A stretch of 64,000 bases of DNA from Utricularia gibba (Eukaryota; Streptophyta; Magnoliopsida; Lamiales; Lentibulariaceae), in the NCBI GenBank assembly GCA_002189035.1, contig CM007989.1, positions 5,673,001 through 5,737,000 on the forward strand. Reading direction: 5' to 3'. The position numbers and the translations under genes are program-made. Under the pieces are notes generated by a model. It saw nothing but the letters and a program-made list of their open reading frames with translations, searched no databases and was not told the origin of the DNA. Positions 24,876-35,572 of this stretch are shown here, one piece after another (within the stretch, counting starts at the first letter, position 1; the number at the start of each line of letters is the position of its first letter).

Positions 24876-26683
24876 TTACGCAATAGCCTTGTAATGCTTC
24901 CACAATGGGTGTTCCTCGTCTATCGGATGTTGACCTACCCGTAGGCGATCGACGTGTGTGGGTACATCCATTACGTCAATGAGAGCTTCCAGGAACGACC
25001 TAATATCTCCCCTTCAAACCAGGGAACAATCATTGACTGTGGTGTACTTGAAGGATGGTGGAGAATATAGCATTTTCGGGCTGTCCAATGAATGTAAACA
25101 ATCATCGGGTGCAGGATGGTGGAGAATGAGGGCAACCAGAAACTCACCGAGTTGTGTAGTGACTTGTACGGCGCATCATCAATGAGTAGCGTATTAAGAC
25201 GGTGATATTTGCCCTTGAACTTGGTGTTGGTGCCCCATACATGATTCAAAAGCTTAAGCTTAACCGTGTTGTTCCTATTGTCATGCACCGGATAACCTGT
25301 GTCCACTGTCCTGGATCCATCCCATTGGAAGACGAGCTTGTTGGCTGCTGGAGGCCCTAGTAACCACTGGACCACATCGTGCAATTGTTCACTGAAACAT
25401 GTTGTAAGAAAAAGGAAAGGTCAGCACTGTGCAGATACCATTACCTGCTAACTGGTTAATCTTATCATCCTTTGGAAGACCAGATGGCGACGTCAAAGTG
25501 TTCCATGCAAAACTATATCAACTCACGTGCACCTGGTCATAGATACACTACAACCACAACAAATAACTCTGACACATGCATCGGATATTAAATGCATATG
25601 AAATACACCGTATTAACATTTCGCCCGTATATGACAGCATCCGACTTCGGTGCTCCCCACCTGACTTCGCAAGGATACACAATGTCTGCAAGTATGTCAT
25701 TCACGTCAAATATTAACAACTTACGTGGTGGGGCTGCGTTATCACTCGACACTCCACCATATGGCCACCTTTGTTTATACCATGCAAGCCGACCACAGAG
25801 TTCAAGATTCTCTGCGTACAATCTCTCCACTTCGATATACTTTGCAGTGGCAGCACTGCACTCATCGTTGTGTGTCGAGATCGGTGTTGGCCCATCCGTG
25901 TTACCCCTGACTTCTAGCTGCACATCTCCATCCTCTTCATGGGTCACCTCTTCAGGATCTTCATTCCTAATCTCATGTTGTTTACTGTGTCGAGGGGTTG
26001 TACACCATAGATGCTGTGTCCTAGGGGCATTGACAAAGAGAAGCAACATGTCCTCTAGTGACTTTGTTCTGCAAGAGAACAAATTCACAAATCTCCTTGC
26101 TGCACTTTTTGGCAATACCTCGATGCCCACAACAACCACAACAACAAAAAGCATGAGTACTGTTGCAGAAGACATTAGAATATTCGAAGTAATTGTTTGT
26201 GATTACTTGATGGGTGTCCAACATTCTCTGACACTATCAACGTTGTTGGTCATTCTGGAGTCGTGGGTGGGCATACCCATATAAAACTAGTCCATCAATC
26301 ATCATATGCGCTTCTCACGTCTGTAACCAGAACCACACCAGATTTTCCATGAAGTGAGTAGTGCGGACTCCCCTTACGTTGCACACAAACAGAAACCGCA
26401 AAGAAGACACGCATCTCCAAGGGTATATCCTCCTCTTCACAGATCTGCAGAAATGCGAGTACGTGCGCCACAGAACGTGGTGTGAGGTGAGATAGTGGGA
26501 TTTGGAGTGCAGCAAGTATCTGCACAAGGAAAAGGGGCGGGTGCAATCGCAATCCACACCGAAAGTGCTCGGTTCTTCGACTCTGGACGGCAGTTCGGTG
26601 TTGGATGTTTCGCCTGGTTGTTTATCCCACATCACGTAACTATTGGGAATTGAGAAGCGGGCACGTAGTTTCTCACACGTCAA
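24876..26683 (-). pseudogene. Chimeric cargo gene, copy A: retroelement-type domain + HAD/FCP1-like phosphatase
   Basis: Minus-strand coding blocks, in order: LRARFSIPNSYVMWDKQPGE; then a segment (about 26,560-26,290) HPPLFLVQILAAL, HVLAFLQICEEEDIP that resembles the 'putative gypsy-type transposase' domain; a linker (26,130-25,800) including FVNLFSCRTKSLED; a short helix (EYVERL-like, LYAENLELCGRLAWY); then the phosphatase. That begins KLLIFDVNDILAD (HAD motif I, DxN form used by a plant FCP1/NIF-like family), continues WLLGPPAANKLVFQWD and TGYPVHDNRNNTVKLKLLNHVW, and has LNTLLIDDAPYKSLHNP (motif IV). It closes with WKHYKAIA and stop at 24,876. Frameshifts occur in the C-terminal part and the N-terminal domain, so this copy is broken. 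Domain names are from memory of the families. Confidence 0.65.
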
Positions 26684-27397
26684 AATCTATGGAAAACAAT
26701 AGACGTCTTACTCGATGGCCGCAATGAAGAATTTTTAACGCTGAAGGCAAAGGTTCCTACCATTGCGATGCTGTTGTGGAGAGGTTGTCAACCCGTCTAT
26801 TTTCGCGGTGCTACTGCGCGTTTGCCGAAAGGATGGAGGTGTTTTGGAAAATGTTCAATGTCAAGTGCCTTTAGTGTGCGTAGGGGGGTATTAATAGCGT
26901 TGGGCAGTTGTCAACCGCCTAGTGCATTTAATGCTGGATAGCTGCAGTATTTTTTGTCAATTTGTTTTTGAAATTCAGAGCACTGGATTAGGCAGCCCGC
27001 GATGCTGCAGTGTGCGTAGCGTAGCCCAAGCGTTTAGAAGCACCGCATATTACAGATCGCCGTGTTTGGTAAATTTCAAGATTGTTGTACTACCAATCAC
27101 CTCGCTAATATGCACCTGCTTGACACTGATCTACATCTTAAATGTTGACAGCACCGGATACGATGAAACACACGATGCTGCTAACAACTTTGGTATCGTA
27201 ATAGCCTCCGCAGCACCTCGTCTGGTGCTGGCTCCAATGCTCCACCATGTGGTACCATGTTACCCCATGGTAACACATGACACTAGGGTACAATCCTCAC
27301 ACCATTTGCAGCAACAACCAAATACAATGCAAACAGGTGTTCACGTTGCAATGCAAACAATTGTACTTAACAAATCCAATACAAACGACACGATAGG

Positions 27398-28778
27398 TGA
27401 TGAACGGGAATTTTCCTAATATCGTTGCAAATAAAAATAGAAAATCCTTATCAAATAAATTTATAATCCCTAATCTACACAAAATACAAGTTTGGAAAAC
27501 TTGTATAGTGGATATCGGGGTCGATCACGAAGAGCTTGTGCTTGCTAAGTGTTTTAGTACATACATAATTTCGGATAATAGTAGGTCTTAGTCTAAGCTC
27601 GGACTAACAGTGGTAAACAAGTTCAGTAAACAAGGTAGGTAAGCAATATCAGGTCTTGACGCTAAGGCAACAGGTATTGGTTTTGACTCAGACTAATACG
27701 AGGACACCTTAAGGGTTTGCGGGTGGTGTTATGCTAAGCTTCCTATACTCACAACTTCAAATAACCTAAGTCTACCTAGGTCATTCATCATATTTTTGGC
27801 TTAAGCTAGTCCTCAATGTCATAACCCACATTGCAATTAGGTCTACCCGCATGCAAGGCATATAGAACTAGGTCTACCTGGTTCTACTGGTTCTACCCTA
27901 GACTAACACCGACTGCTCCCGTCTTGGTTTGTTGGTCTACCTCTAAACCAAGCATCTAAGTTGTGAAACTATTTGCTTCCCTCCTTAGGTCTACCCATGG
28001 TTTGTTAGAAACAAGAGTTAAGGAATACACATAAATTTCATCATCAAACCTAAGCACACACCACACCACTTCACCTTAAGGCATTCCTAAGACTCTAGCC
28101 ACTCATGCTTGGGAAATAAAACACGATTTCATTCATGTAAGTTGCCCAAAATGGCAGAAACATTGTAAATAAGTAAAACGCAGAAACTTGAAATGTTCAG
28201 AAAACAGAAAGTAAATAAGATTGTTCTCCCGCCCGTTAGCTACTGTTAACATTGTAGCGCTGGACTGGGCTCCGGTGCTACACTTGGTGATGAAGGCCTT
28301 CCTTCCCCCCCTTTGGTTGGTGTTTCTCCCATTGGGGAAGAAGACCCCTTGCGTCCCCCCTTGCTGTTCGCTTCTTCATGCTCTCATATTGGAAATAATT
28401 TTCCCTTTTGCTTCACTCCATTGCACTGTTCCTGACTGTCAGTACTGTTTCTGACCACCAGTACTGCTCCTGGCCTGAACTTGCAGACCGCGGTGGTAGT
28501 AGAACAATGCTCTTTGTCCTTCGCTAGATTTTGTGCCCTTTTTCGCTTGTTTTACACTCTTGCAAGTATGATTTTCGGCCTATCTCCCTGCTGAACTTAC
28601 TGAAACATCAGTAACAAGAGTTGTTGACTAAATCAAAGGATTTAGTCCACTTTTCACATAATCACATGAGATTAACATGAACACCACTAAAACATGAAAA
28701 ACCACATTTATCTAACTTAAACCATAATATAATATAACTATTTTGCATTATAAATTTCAGGAAAAATGTGTGTCATCA
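27398..28778. mobile_element. Solo LTR, family TGATRA, copy 1, with perfect ATAGG target duplication
   Basis: The element runs from TGATGAACGGGAATT (27,398) to GTGTGTCATCA (28,778), giving inverted termini TGATGA/TCATCA. ATAGG occurs directly before (27,393-27,397) and after (28,779-28,783). It is alignable end to end with the copy at 54,401-55,810: both contain GGGGTCGATCAC, GAGCTTGTGCTTG, several GGTCTACC repeats and CTAAATCAAAGGATTTAG. It has no internal domain, so it is a solo LTR left after recombination. It sits inside the Harbinger element. Confidence 0.85.
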
Positions 28779-28824
28779 ATAGGTTGCGAACGGGAATCTA
28801 GGAAAACCACTAGCATCACAATGT

Positions 28825-30181
28825 CTAAAGTAGTGCTACATTAGCGGTGTCTGTGGGATGCCAGCCACTCGGTGTACATCCTCTCAGCTTGCTCGTCACA
28901 CCACCTATTCCATGCCTGATTTCCACCAGAAGATGTCGTGATGTTTCTACATCACTCGTGTCCCCAGCTTCATCCTGGAAGTCCAATGGGACCTCATCCT
29001 CCAAGGGATCGACCACCATCTCCTTTTGAATGAGATTATGGAGCAAAGCACATGCCAATACAATGCGATTCTATGTGTCTACCAAATGGTAGCTAGTCGT
29101 CCGTAGTATATCCCACCGCATCTTCATCAAGCCCCAAGCTCGTTCGATCACATTTTTGGCTGATGCATGTCGCATGTTGAATAGCTCCTTCGCATTCTAA
29201 GGTACTCCATTTCCCTGGCCCCAATCCTTCAAGTGATAATGGACTCCACGGTATGGTGCCAAAAAGCCCTCCCTATTGACGTATCTATTATCACATAGGT
29301 AATATGTTCCTGTATCATCACGTATACATGGTGCATGAAATCATTGGAATCACATGCGCAAGGGCTAAACAAGTGAAATACCTGGGCGTACACAGAAGCC
29401 GTCGGATCGTGAGAGTGCATCGTTTAGCACCCGACTGTCTACAGCAAACCCCTCCCACCCAGCAAACACATATATAAATTTCATGTGTTCATCACATACA
29501 CCCAACACGTTGATGAATATCGCACCCTTTCGATTTCTGTACCTTGCAGCATCACATTTGTTAACTCATATACCGATATATGTACCATCTATGGCCCCAA
29601 CACAACCCTGCAAATGCATAATCAATGTTAGATACATTGTTAAAAAGAAGCATGGAAGATGTGTCAACTTGAAAGTGTTTGAACTTTCCTTCAGATGCAA
29701 GTTCTTCAGCAACTACTGGGGTCTCTAAGAGCACCTTATGAAGGCAAAGCACCGCATGAAACACATTTTGCAAGCACCGGGACACAGTCTCGGTGCTCCT
29801 CCCATAGACGTGCTTCTCCACTCACATTTTTTTATGATGACCTAGTATTCCTAAAAACATGCAAACCATCTTCGAAATTGTTACATATTTTCCAGCCTTT
29901 AAACTAGAACAATTTTCTAATAGGCTACCTAAAATACCCAAGGCATGTCGGCTGATTCTCAAATTCTCAATGGATGCGCTGTTGACATCACTCACCAACC
30001 TACTAATATACTCAACTTGTCTAGAAATCTTGTGTGTAAGTGAATACCTGCGTCTCAGTCTATGTCCCCTACGGTATTTTTTCCAATATAACTATACTAA
30101 CACATTCATTTGCACCAAGTATTCGGTCAAAACTGCCGCAGCCGCACTCAAGATGACATGACCCTCCACGAAAAAATCCAT
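28825..30181 (-). pseudogene. PIF/Harbinger DDE transposase, copy A, broken
   Basis: From the ATG at 30,181 it reads MDFFVEGHVILSAAAAVLTE and, after a TAG at the Tyr of LVYLHW (compare copy B), continues through KYRRGHRLRRRYSL. Later blocks: RSTETVSRCLQNVFHAVLCL (about 29,800-29,740), CVGAIDGTYI (about 29,600, first catalytic Asp), SRVLNDALSRSDG (about 29,430, second Asp), a YLCDN-R-YVNREGFLAPYRG block (about 29,300), NVIERAWGLMKMRWDILR (about 29,130, catalytic Glu) and ACALLHNLIQKEM (29,050). It ends at 28,825. Several stops and frame changes interrupt it. The order and spacing match plant PIF transposases, which cut and paste with preference for TTA/TAA. Confidence 0.85.
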
Positions 30182-30445
30182 GTCCCCTCAATAGTCGCAA
30201 AAATCGAGCAAAATAAATCCACTCACACAACAATATGGATTCTGAAATTGGAAAGTCACAATTAAAAACCCACTATGCGGTGCTGCCGTGGTTGGATAAA
30301 TGCGGTGCTACTATGGACCAACCCATCAAGAACAGAAAGCACACTTACCAAAAAACCCAGTTTATTTGCACTAATGAAGATGCAACGCCACCGACAAATC
30401 ATGAAGAAAGTCTGGGTTGTAGATCTGCGTTCAAATGTGGTTCAC

Positions 30446-31879
30446 GCAAAGGCAAAAGTGGAAGCGCCGAGTTGCATTCAAATGTGGTTCATTGTTGGTT
30501 AGTAAGATCAACAATGAAAAACTTGATCAAGTTCTCTGATGGATGGAAAATTCTATAAATGTTGTAAGTCTAAAGGTTTTCCCTATCAAAAAAAATTTAT
30601 AAATTGAACAAACAAACTCATTTCATTCGCAAAGAAAATAATATAGCAGCAGTAAGTCCAGGTCGATCCATAGAGAGCAAATGATTTATGAAGTAAAAGT
30701 AGATAATAGAGTACGTAAATAAGATGATGAAAGCATTTGAACACGTTGAATATTGAAAACAAGAGATGGAAATAGTATGCATGTTCACAAAATATGATGC
30801 AAGAAATAAGATTTGCTTGAAAAGTTAAACATTTGTTTGATTCTCCAGTTCTGTGTTCTCCTCGTTTTCTTCTTCTCAAATTGCAGATTCTCATGCCTCC
30901 TTATTTTTTGTTTAGGTCTCGACACACTTCTGACATTGAAGATTAGATCTAGTATCATGCTGGAATGCCTCTCCTTCATCTTATCTTCTACTCCAATCGC
31001 GAAAACGCTCTTGGGAGAGAAAATCTTTCTACAACAAAAGAATTCTCCAGCCAAATAAAGACTCCAAAGCAGATGCATGTTCACTGCTTGAAATATTCTA
31101 GAAAAAAAAAGAATTATATAGACAACAAATGTTTTCCTTTCTTTATTCACATTAGTCTTGCGTACCAATCATAATTAGTTGCATTTGTTGCGAAATTCTT
31201 TCCTTCTTTTTCACCAACTTTCCTTATCTTTCCTCTGTATTCAGACTTATAATTCTCGTCTTGTCCCTATACTCATAACAACTTTGTAGACTGGTCAGAT
31301 AATGTGGCCCAACCCAAATGGGCTGGACACACATGGGCTTGGAGGAACAATAAAACCACCCTATATTTGGACTAAGGGAAAAATGACCCAAATCATGTTT
31401 TTACTGAAAATAATTTGACTATCGCACATTTTGACATTTTCCATATTCTACTTCACATAATCCTAAGACTTCAACAATGAAATTGACTCAAATACGTTGA
31501 AATATGATGCAATATCATTCACCCTTTTCCCAAGAATTCAGACTCTTCTAGCAAGCTAGTTCCTAATGGAAGCAAAGTGCTTGACAATGGCAAGGTAACT
31601 TTCATTACAATTGTTTTCTCTCTTTAGGCATAATTCCAACATGATGAGTAATTTAATGTACATGAGAGAGTTCCAATAAAAAAAAAGCCAACTAAGCGAA
31701 ACACCTCAAGGTTTCTCAAGGTTTTCTCCACGTGCACATTAGCCACTGGTTGAACACTCACTTATATCTCACCAATACCTTTAATAAGTTCTCAAATACC
31801 AATATTGAGAGATTTTAACCCCCTCCTTTGCAAGTTGAAGATGAAAGATTGGGAAAATTAGATTTGATGAATTGCTATG
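30446..31879. other. Intergenic/TE-derived DNA, possible LTR
   Basis: CAGGTCGATCCATAGAGAG at about 30,660 resembles the GGGGTCGATCAC phrase of the solo LTR family, so this stretch may hold a diverged gypsy LTR. I could not fix its ends. The minus-strand frame 30,785-31,168 resembles nothing I know. Confidence 0.3.
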
Positions 31880-34800
31880 ACCCATATTCATATCAAGTCT
31901 AGAGATGAATGAAAAACAACATTTAAAACTCAAGAGGGATTGTTTGAATGCCAAGTAATGCCTTTTGGCTCAATCAATGTGCCAAGCACAACTATGTGGG
32001 TAATGAATAAGCTCTTTTGATCGTATGATCCTTAATTTTTTATTTTGATGATATCCTTATTTATTTCACTATTAGAAATGCTCATGTCTAGCATATTTGG
32101 GAGGTACAAAAAATGATGCAATAGGAGGAATTCTATGCATCTAGTATAAAATGTCTCTACTTTATGTCAAGAGTACTATTTCCTATCTATATTAGAGGTG
32201 TATTTTGCTAAGGTGACCATCATCCAAACTTAGCCAGAACCCACTTCTATTATATAGGTATACAGTTTTGATGAACTAGTCTCTTTTTATTGATGTTTCA
32301 TTTCCTAGTTTAGTTCTAAGTTGCTTCCGGTGATGGATTGCCTCAAGGAGGTAACTTTTGAGTGGACTTCTAAAGTTGAGGATGATTTCAATGATATCTA
32401 GAAAGTATTGACTACTGTCCTAATACTTATTCTATCTAATTATGGAAAGCCCTTTGAATTATTTCGTGATGCTTCTAGGGTGGGAATAGGGGGAGTATTA
32501 AGTTATGGAGGTCATCCCATTATAGTACTAATTAGAGACGACTTTATGCTCTCATTCAAGGTATAGAGTATTAGAGACACTATTTGTTCAATCAAGACTT
32601 TGTCTTATGGATAAACCACGACTCACAAAACCATCTACAAACGTAAATGAAAATCTAAGCTTCTCATGCCAAGTGGTTTTCTTTTCTTTAGCAATTTACA
32701 TTTGCAATTAAATATAAAGTAGGCTCATCTAATAGAGTGTCTTATGCTTTAATTTGTTAGAGAACTTGTTTGAGTACCTTTCAAGTACAAGTTGTGGGCT
32801 ACGAGGAGATTCCAAAACTCTACTATGTTGATTTTTTTTTTGCATCGATTATTAAAACACATGAATGAAGGACAATTTAATGAGTTTGTTTTCTACTCTA
32901 GGGTACATCCTTGTACATTCTTGAGTCTAGTCTTTGATTAAAGTTGATCCAAGGTGTCCATCATAAAGGACATATGGGATGAGATTGCACCATGAACTTA
33001 ATGCGGAATCATACTTTTGACCTCATCAGAAGTGAGAGGTTTCTTGATCTATTGAATAGAGTCAGGTATGCCAACATTCTAAAGAAGGGTTCTCTAATGT
33101 TGGATCTTCCTTTACCCATACCTTAGGATTGCCTCAAATGGTACGAGAGTTTGATTTGATCTTCATAGTTATAGATTGTTTTTCCAAGATGATGCACTTT
33201 ATTGCATGCAAAAATACCATTGATGCTAATTTGATCATCCAACTATTTTTTTGTGAGATTTATCGATTACATGAACTTCCTCGCACTATTTTCAATGATT
33301 GAGACACTCACTTTCTTAATCACTTCTGATATAGCTTGTTGAAATTAGTTAAAACCACATTGAATTTTAGCAATGCTTATCATCCTAAGACTATTGGGTA
33401 GATTGAAATCATTCATAGAACATTGAGTAGTCTCTTACTTTGCCAATGTTAGAGCTAGCATCTAAGACATAATTGCCTACAATCATAGTGTTAACCCATG
33501 GGGTTCAAGTTACGCGCTGCGGAAGGTGGGAAACACAAAAATTTTCCCTTTTCGTAACCAGTGATATCTCATATCGCCAATAGCATTGAAACTATGATGC
33601 CTCTAGCTCGTCCACACGAACTAGAAATAAATCCGACTAGGTTAAAACCAACAAATGTATCACATAAATTTTGCCCAAAATATGTTTAAACCATCTCATG
33701 GAATAAACATCCATCTGATGCCAATATCTCATATTTGCACCAAAATCTAATTCAACTCTTGAATCAATATGTTGGGAAAAACAAAGTGAAGCCAATGCTA
33801 ATATCTCATATTAACACTGACTATCAACCTCGAAGAAACACGGAGGACAAGCGAAGAAAATTACCAAACTCAAAACCAGAGTCGAGTTCTCTTTTTCGTA
33901 TCGCTATTCACCGGTCTCATTTCTTGCTTTATCGCTTTACCTCTTCTGGAGCTTGAACACCTCTTCCCAGAAGAAGAACTCCAAAAGCTTAGGAAGTAGG
34001 TCAACTGCCTCCTATTTATAGCCAAGCACTAGCACACATTTTAATGCGGCACGCTTTTCAATATAGGCTAATAAATGTGGGCTTGGGCCTTAAGAATATG
34101 GGATTGGGCCTAGTGACCCAAAACATCAGCCCATACTATTTGGGCCTTGGTTATCAATACGGGCCTGAGCCCATATAACCAATATTTAACCAACTTGTGA
34201 TCCAAGTTTAAAGACATGCTAGAGTCTACCAAAACTCGAATCACAAGCGTCTCAGACAATTTCTAATTCTTAGTGTGTGTGACTTATTTGGTTCATTTTT
34301 AATCGGCAATGAGAGGTGAGAAATCTCATTTCTCTAGCAACGATATTGTCCCAATATATCGTGTCTCTCATAAAATATTAGGGATGCCTAGCATAGTATA
34401 TTGTATTTACCCGATTACAACTGAATACAATATTCAATGATGAACCTTGATTGCTATCCTTATGAATATCCCTTCATTAGAGACTTCGATCTAGAATGGA
34501 ATCATGGATAGTCAAATTCCATTTCAACTAGATCAACAACATTATCCTGAGTACATGTTTCAACGGCAAAACGTCGATGCTTCTCTACCATGAGCACTAA
34601 TGTACTTAAAAAAAATCTAGTAACAGGTAAAGTATCATTTGGAGAGTACTAATGCTCGATATAAGGCTACAGCTAAATATCATCACAAAGTTCAAGAATT
34701 TCATGTAGACTTGGTTCAGGTGTTAATTTTAAAACAATCCTATTTGGCTCACCTCTACCACAAAATGACAAGCAAAAAGATTGGTGCTAATGAGAATCTA

Positions 34801-34900
34801 GAGGAAATCAATTCTAATGCATACAAGTGAAGCTCCAACTAGTTTTTTCTTACCCTATATGTTTTTAATGTTTGCCACTTGTTCCCCCTTTTTTGGGTCT
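31880..34900 (+). mobile_element. Ty3/gypsy (chromovirus-like) pol remnant, plus strand
   Basis: Multiply broken, but family order is clear: reverse transcriptase [17 protein letters not shown] (about 31,925) and FDDILI (32,044); RNase H LFRDASRVGIGGVLS (about 32,460-32,505) and a later AKWFSFL-like patch; integrase core with CFSKMMHFIA (about 33,180), HELPRTIFND (33,270) and AYHPKT (33,380). After an inserted solo LTR, the integrase C-terminal domain follows: NARYKATAKYHHKVQEF, KKIGANENLEEINSNAYK (34,640-34,830) and VFNVCHL (about 34,870). Stops in nearly every block mean it is long dead. Its own LTRs were not identified. Confidence 0.8.
33447..34625. mobile_element. Solo LTR (TGTTAG...TAACA) inserted in gypsy integrase
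   Basis: The 1,179-bp insert begins TGTTAGAGCTAGC and ends CTAGTAACA, giving TGTTA/TAACA inverted termini. It separates the integrase core from the integrase C-terminal domain. Flanking five bases are GCCAA and GGTAA, a weak 3-of-5 match if it is a decayed target duplication. It contains a GGGCC-rich stretch (about 34,075-34,170) and no coding domain. Confidence 0.6.
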
Positions 34901-35339
34901 GAAGCAACCTTTGAATTCAAAGATGAATTCTTCTTACACCAAACTTACACTATATCTCATTCACCTAGCTTTTGAAAGGTTAATGGAGATTATGCAAATT
35001 TAGAATTTTCTTTCAAACACCTTCTTTTTTATCACCTTCACGTAGTATTGGATTGTGGATTAGAGGTCGAGCTAATCTACATTGAGAACTCTCTCTAGAT
35101 TTTTTCAAGGATGCTAAGATGCTATGTTGTTATTTGAAGTTCATATTGTTTTTTTTTCTATTTCCTCCAGTGAGTCTTGGAAGTTAATCATTCCTTGAAA
35201 ACCTTGTCCAAACTTCTTCTATTGATTGAGAATGAATTTCTGTCATCACCTTTTTGAAATTCAATCATCCAATTTCAAGAACATACATTGTGTATCTTAT
35301 TCCTGAAAACTTGCATCACTTAGCCTCCCCATAAATGAA
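34901..35339. other. Spacer between gypsy remnant and copia LTR
   Basis: Probably the tail of the gypsy element. I see no gene or distinct repeat. Confidence 0.3.
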
Positions 35340-35473
35340 GAAGGTTATGTAGGAGGTTTCGAATCCAAACACTAAGATGAACGATGAGGGTTTTGATCAC
35401 TAATTATTTTGATGTAAAAAAATGTACAAAGGTTGCAAATAAATAGTCATTGAAAAAAACTAAAAAACTCGAT

Positions 35474-35572
35474 TGATTATCTTTCCATAACTTAGCTGAT
35501 CCTCTTTTCCATTTCATTGCATGATTTCTTCATATAGAAAAGAGGATCAGCTAAGTTATGGAAAGATAATCA
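35474..35572. repeat. Perfect 36-bp inverted repeat (27-nt loop)
   Basis: Arm 1 is 35,474-35,509 (TGATTATCTTTCCATAACTT...) and arm 2 is 35,537-35,572, its exact reverse complement. Arm 1 and the loop match the other copia LTR at 39,105-39,165, but arm 2 does not, so arm 2 was copied from arm 1. See findings. Confidence 0.95.

Larger units (their letters stand above)
22868..30445. mobile_element. Large PIF/Harbinger element (copy A) with Myb/SANT ORF1, HAD-phosphatase cargo and DDE transposase
   Basis: The left end GGGTGCGTTTGGTTGC at 22,868 is a typical PIF/Harbinger terminus preceded by TTA, the family's target site. Inside are a Myb/SANT ORF1 on plus (23,435-24,191), a chimeric cargo gene on minus (26,683-24,876) and a Harbinger transposase on minus (30,181-28,825). 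A solo LTR (27,398-28,778) is nested between transposase and cargo. The right end is damaged: sequence homologous to the second copy stops at about 30,445 in GGTTCACGC, exactly where copy B continues into its TIR. Without the LTR the element is about 6.2 kb. Both autonomous genes have stops, so it is inactive. The boundary at the right is inferred from comparison with 48,341-52,262. Confidence 0.75.

Noticed and set aside
25592-26284. 230-codon plus-strand ORF
   Set aside because: It is the opposite-strand shadow of the cargo gene, whose minus-strand frame contains the HAD motifs and matches copy B.
27393-28800. Apparent 20-base flanking repeat (ATAGGT..GAACGGGAAT) suggesting a LINE-type long duplication
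   Set aside because: The left GAACGGGAAT belongs to the LTR itself (shared with the copy at 54,401). Only ATAGG is a true flank duplication, as expected for an LTR element.
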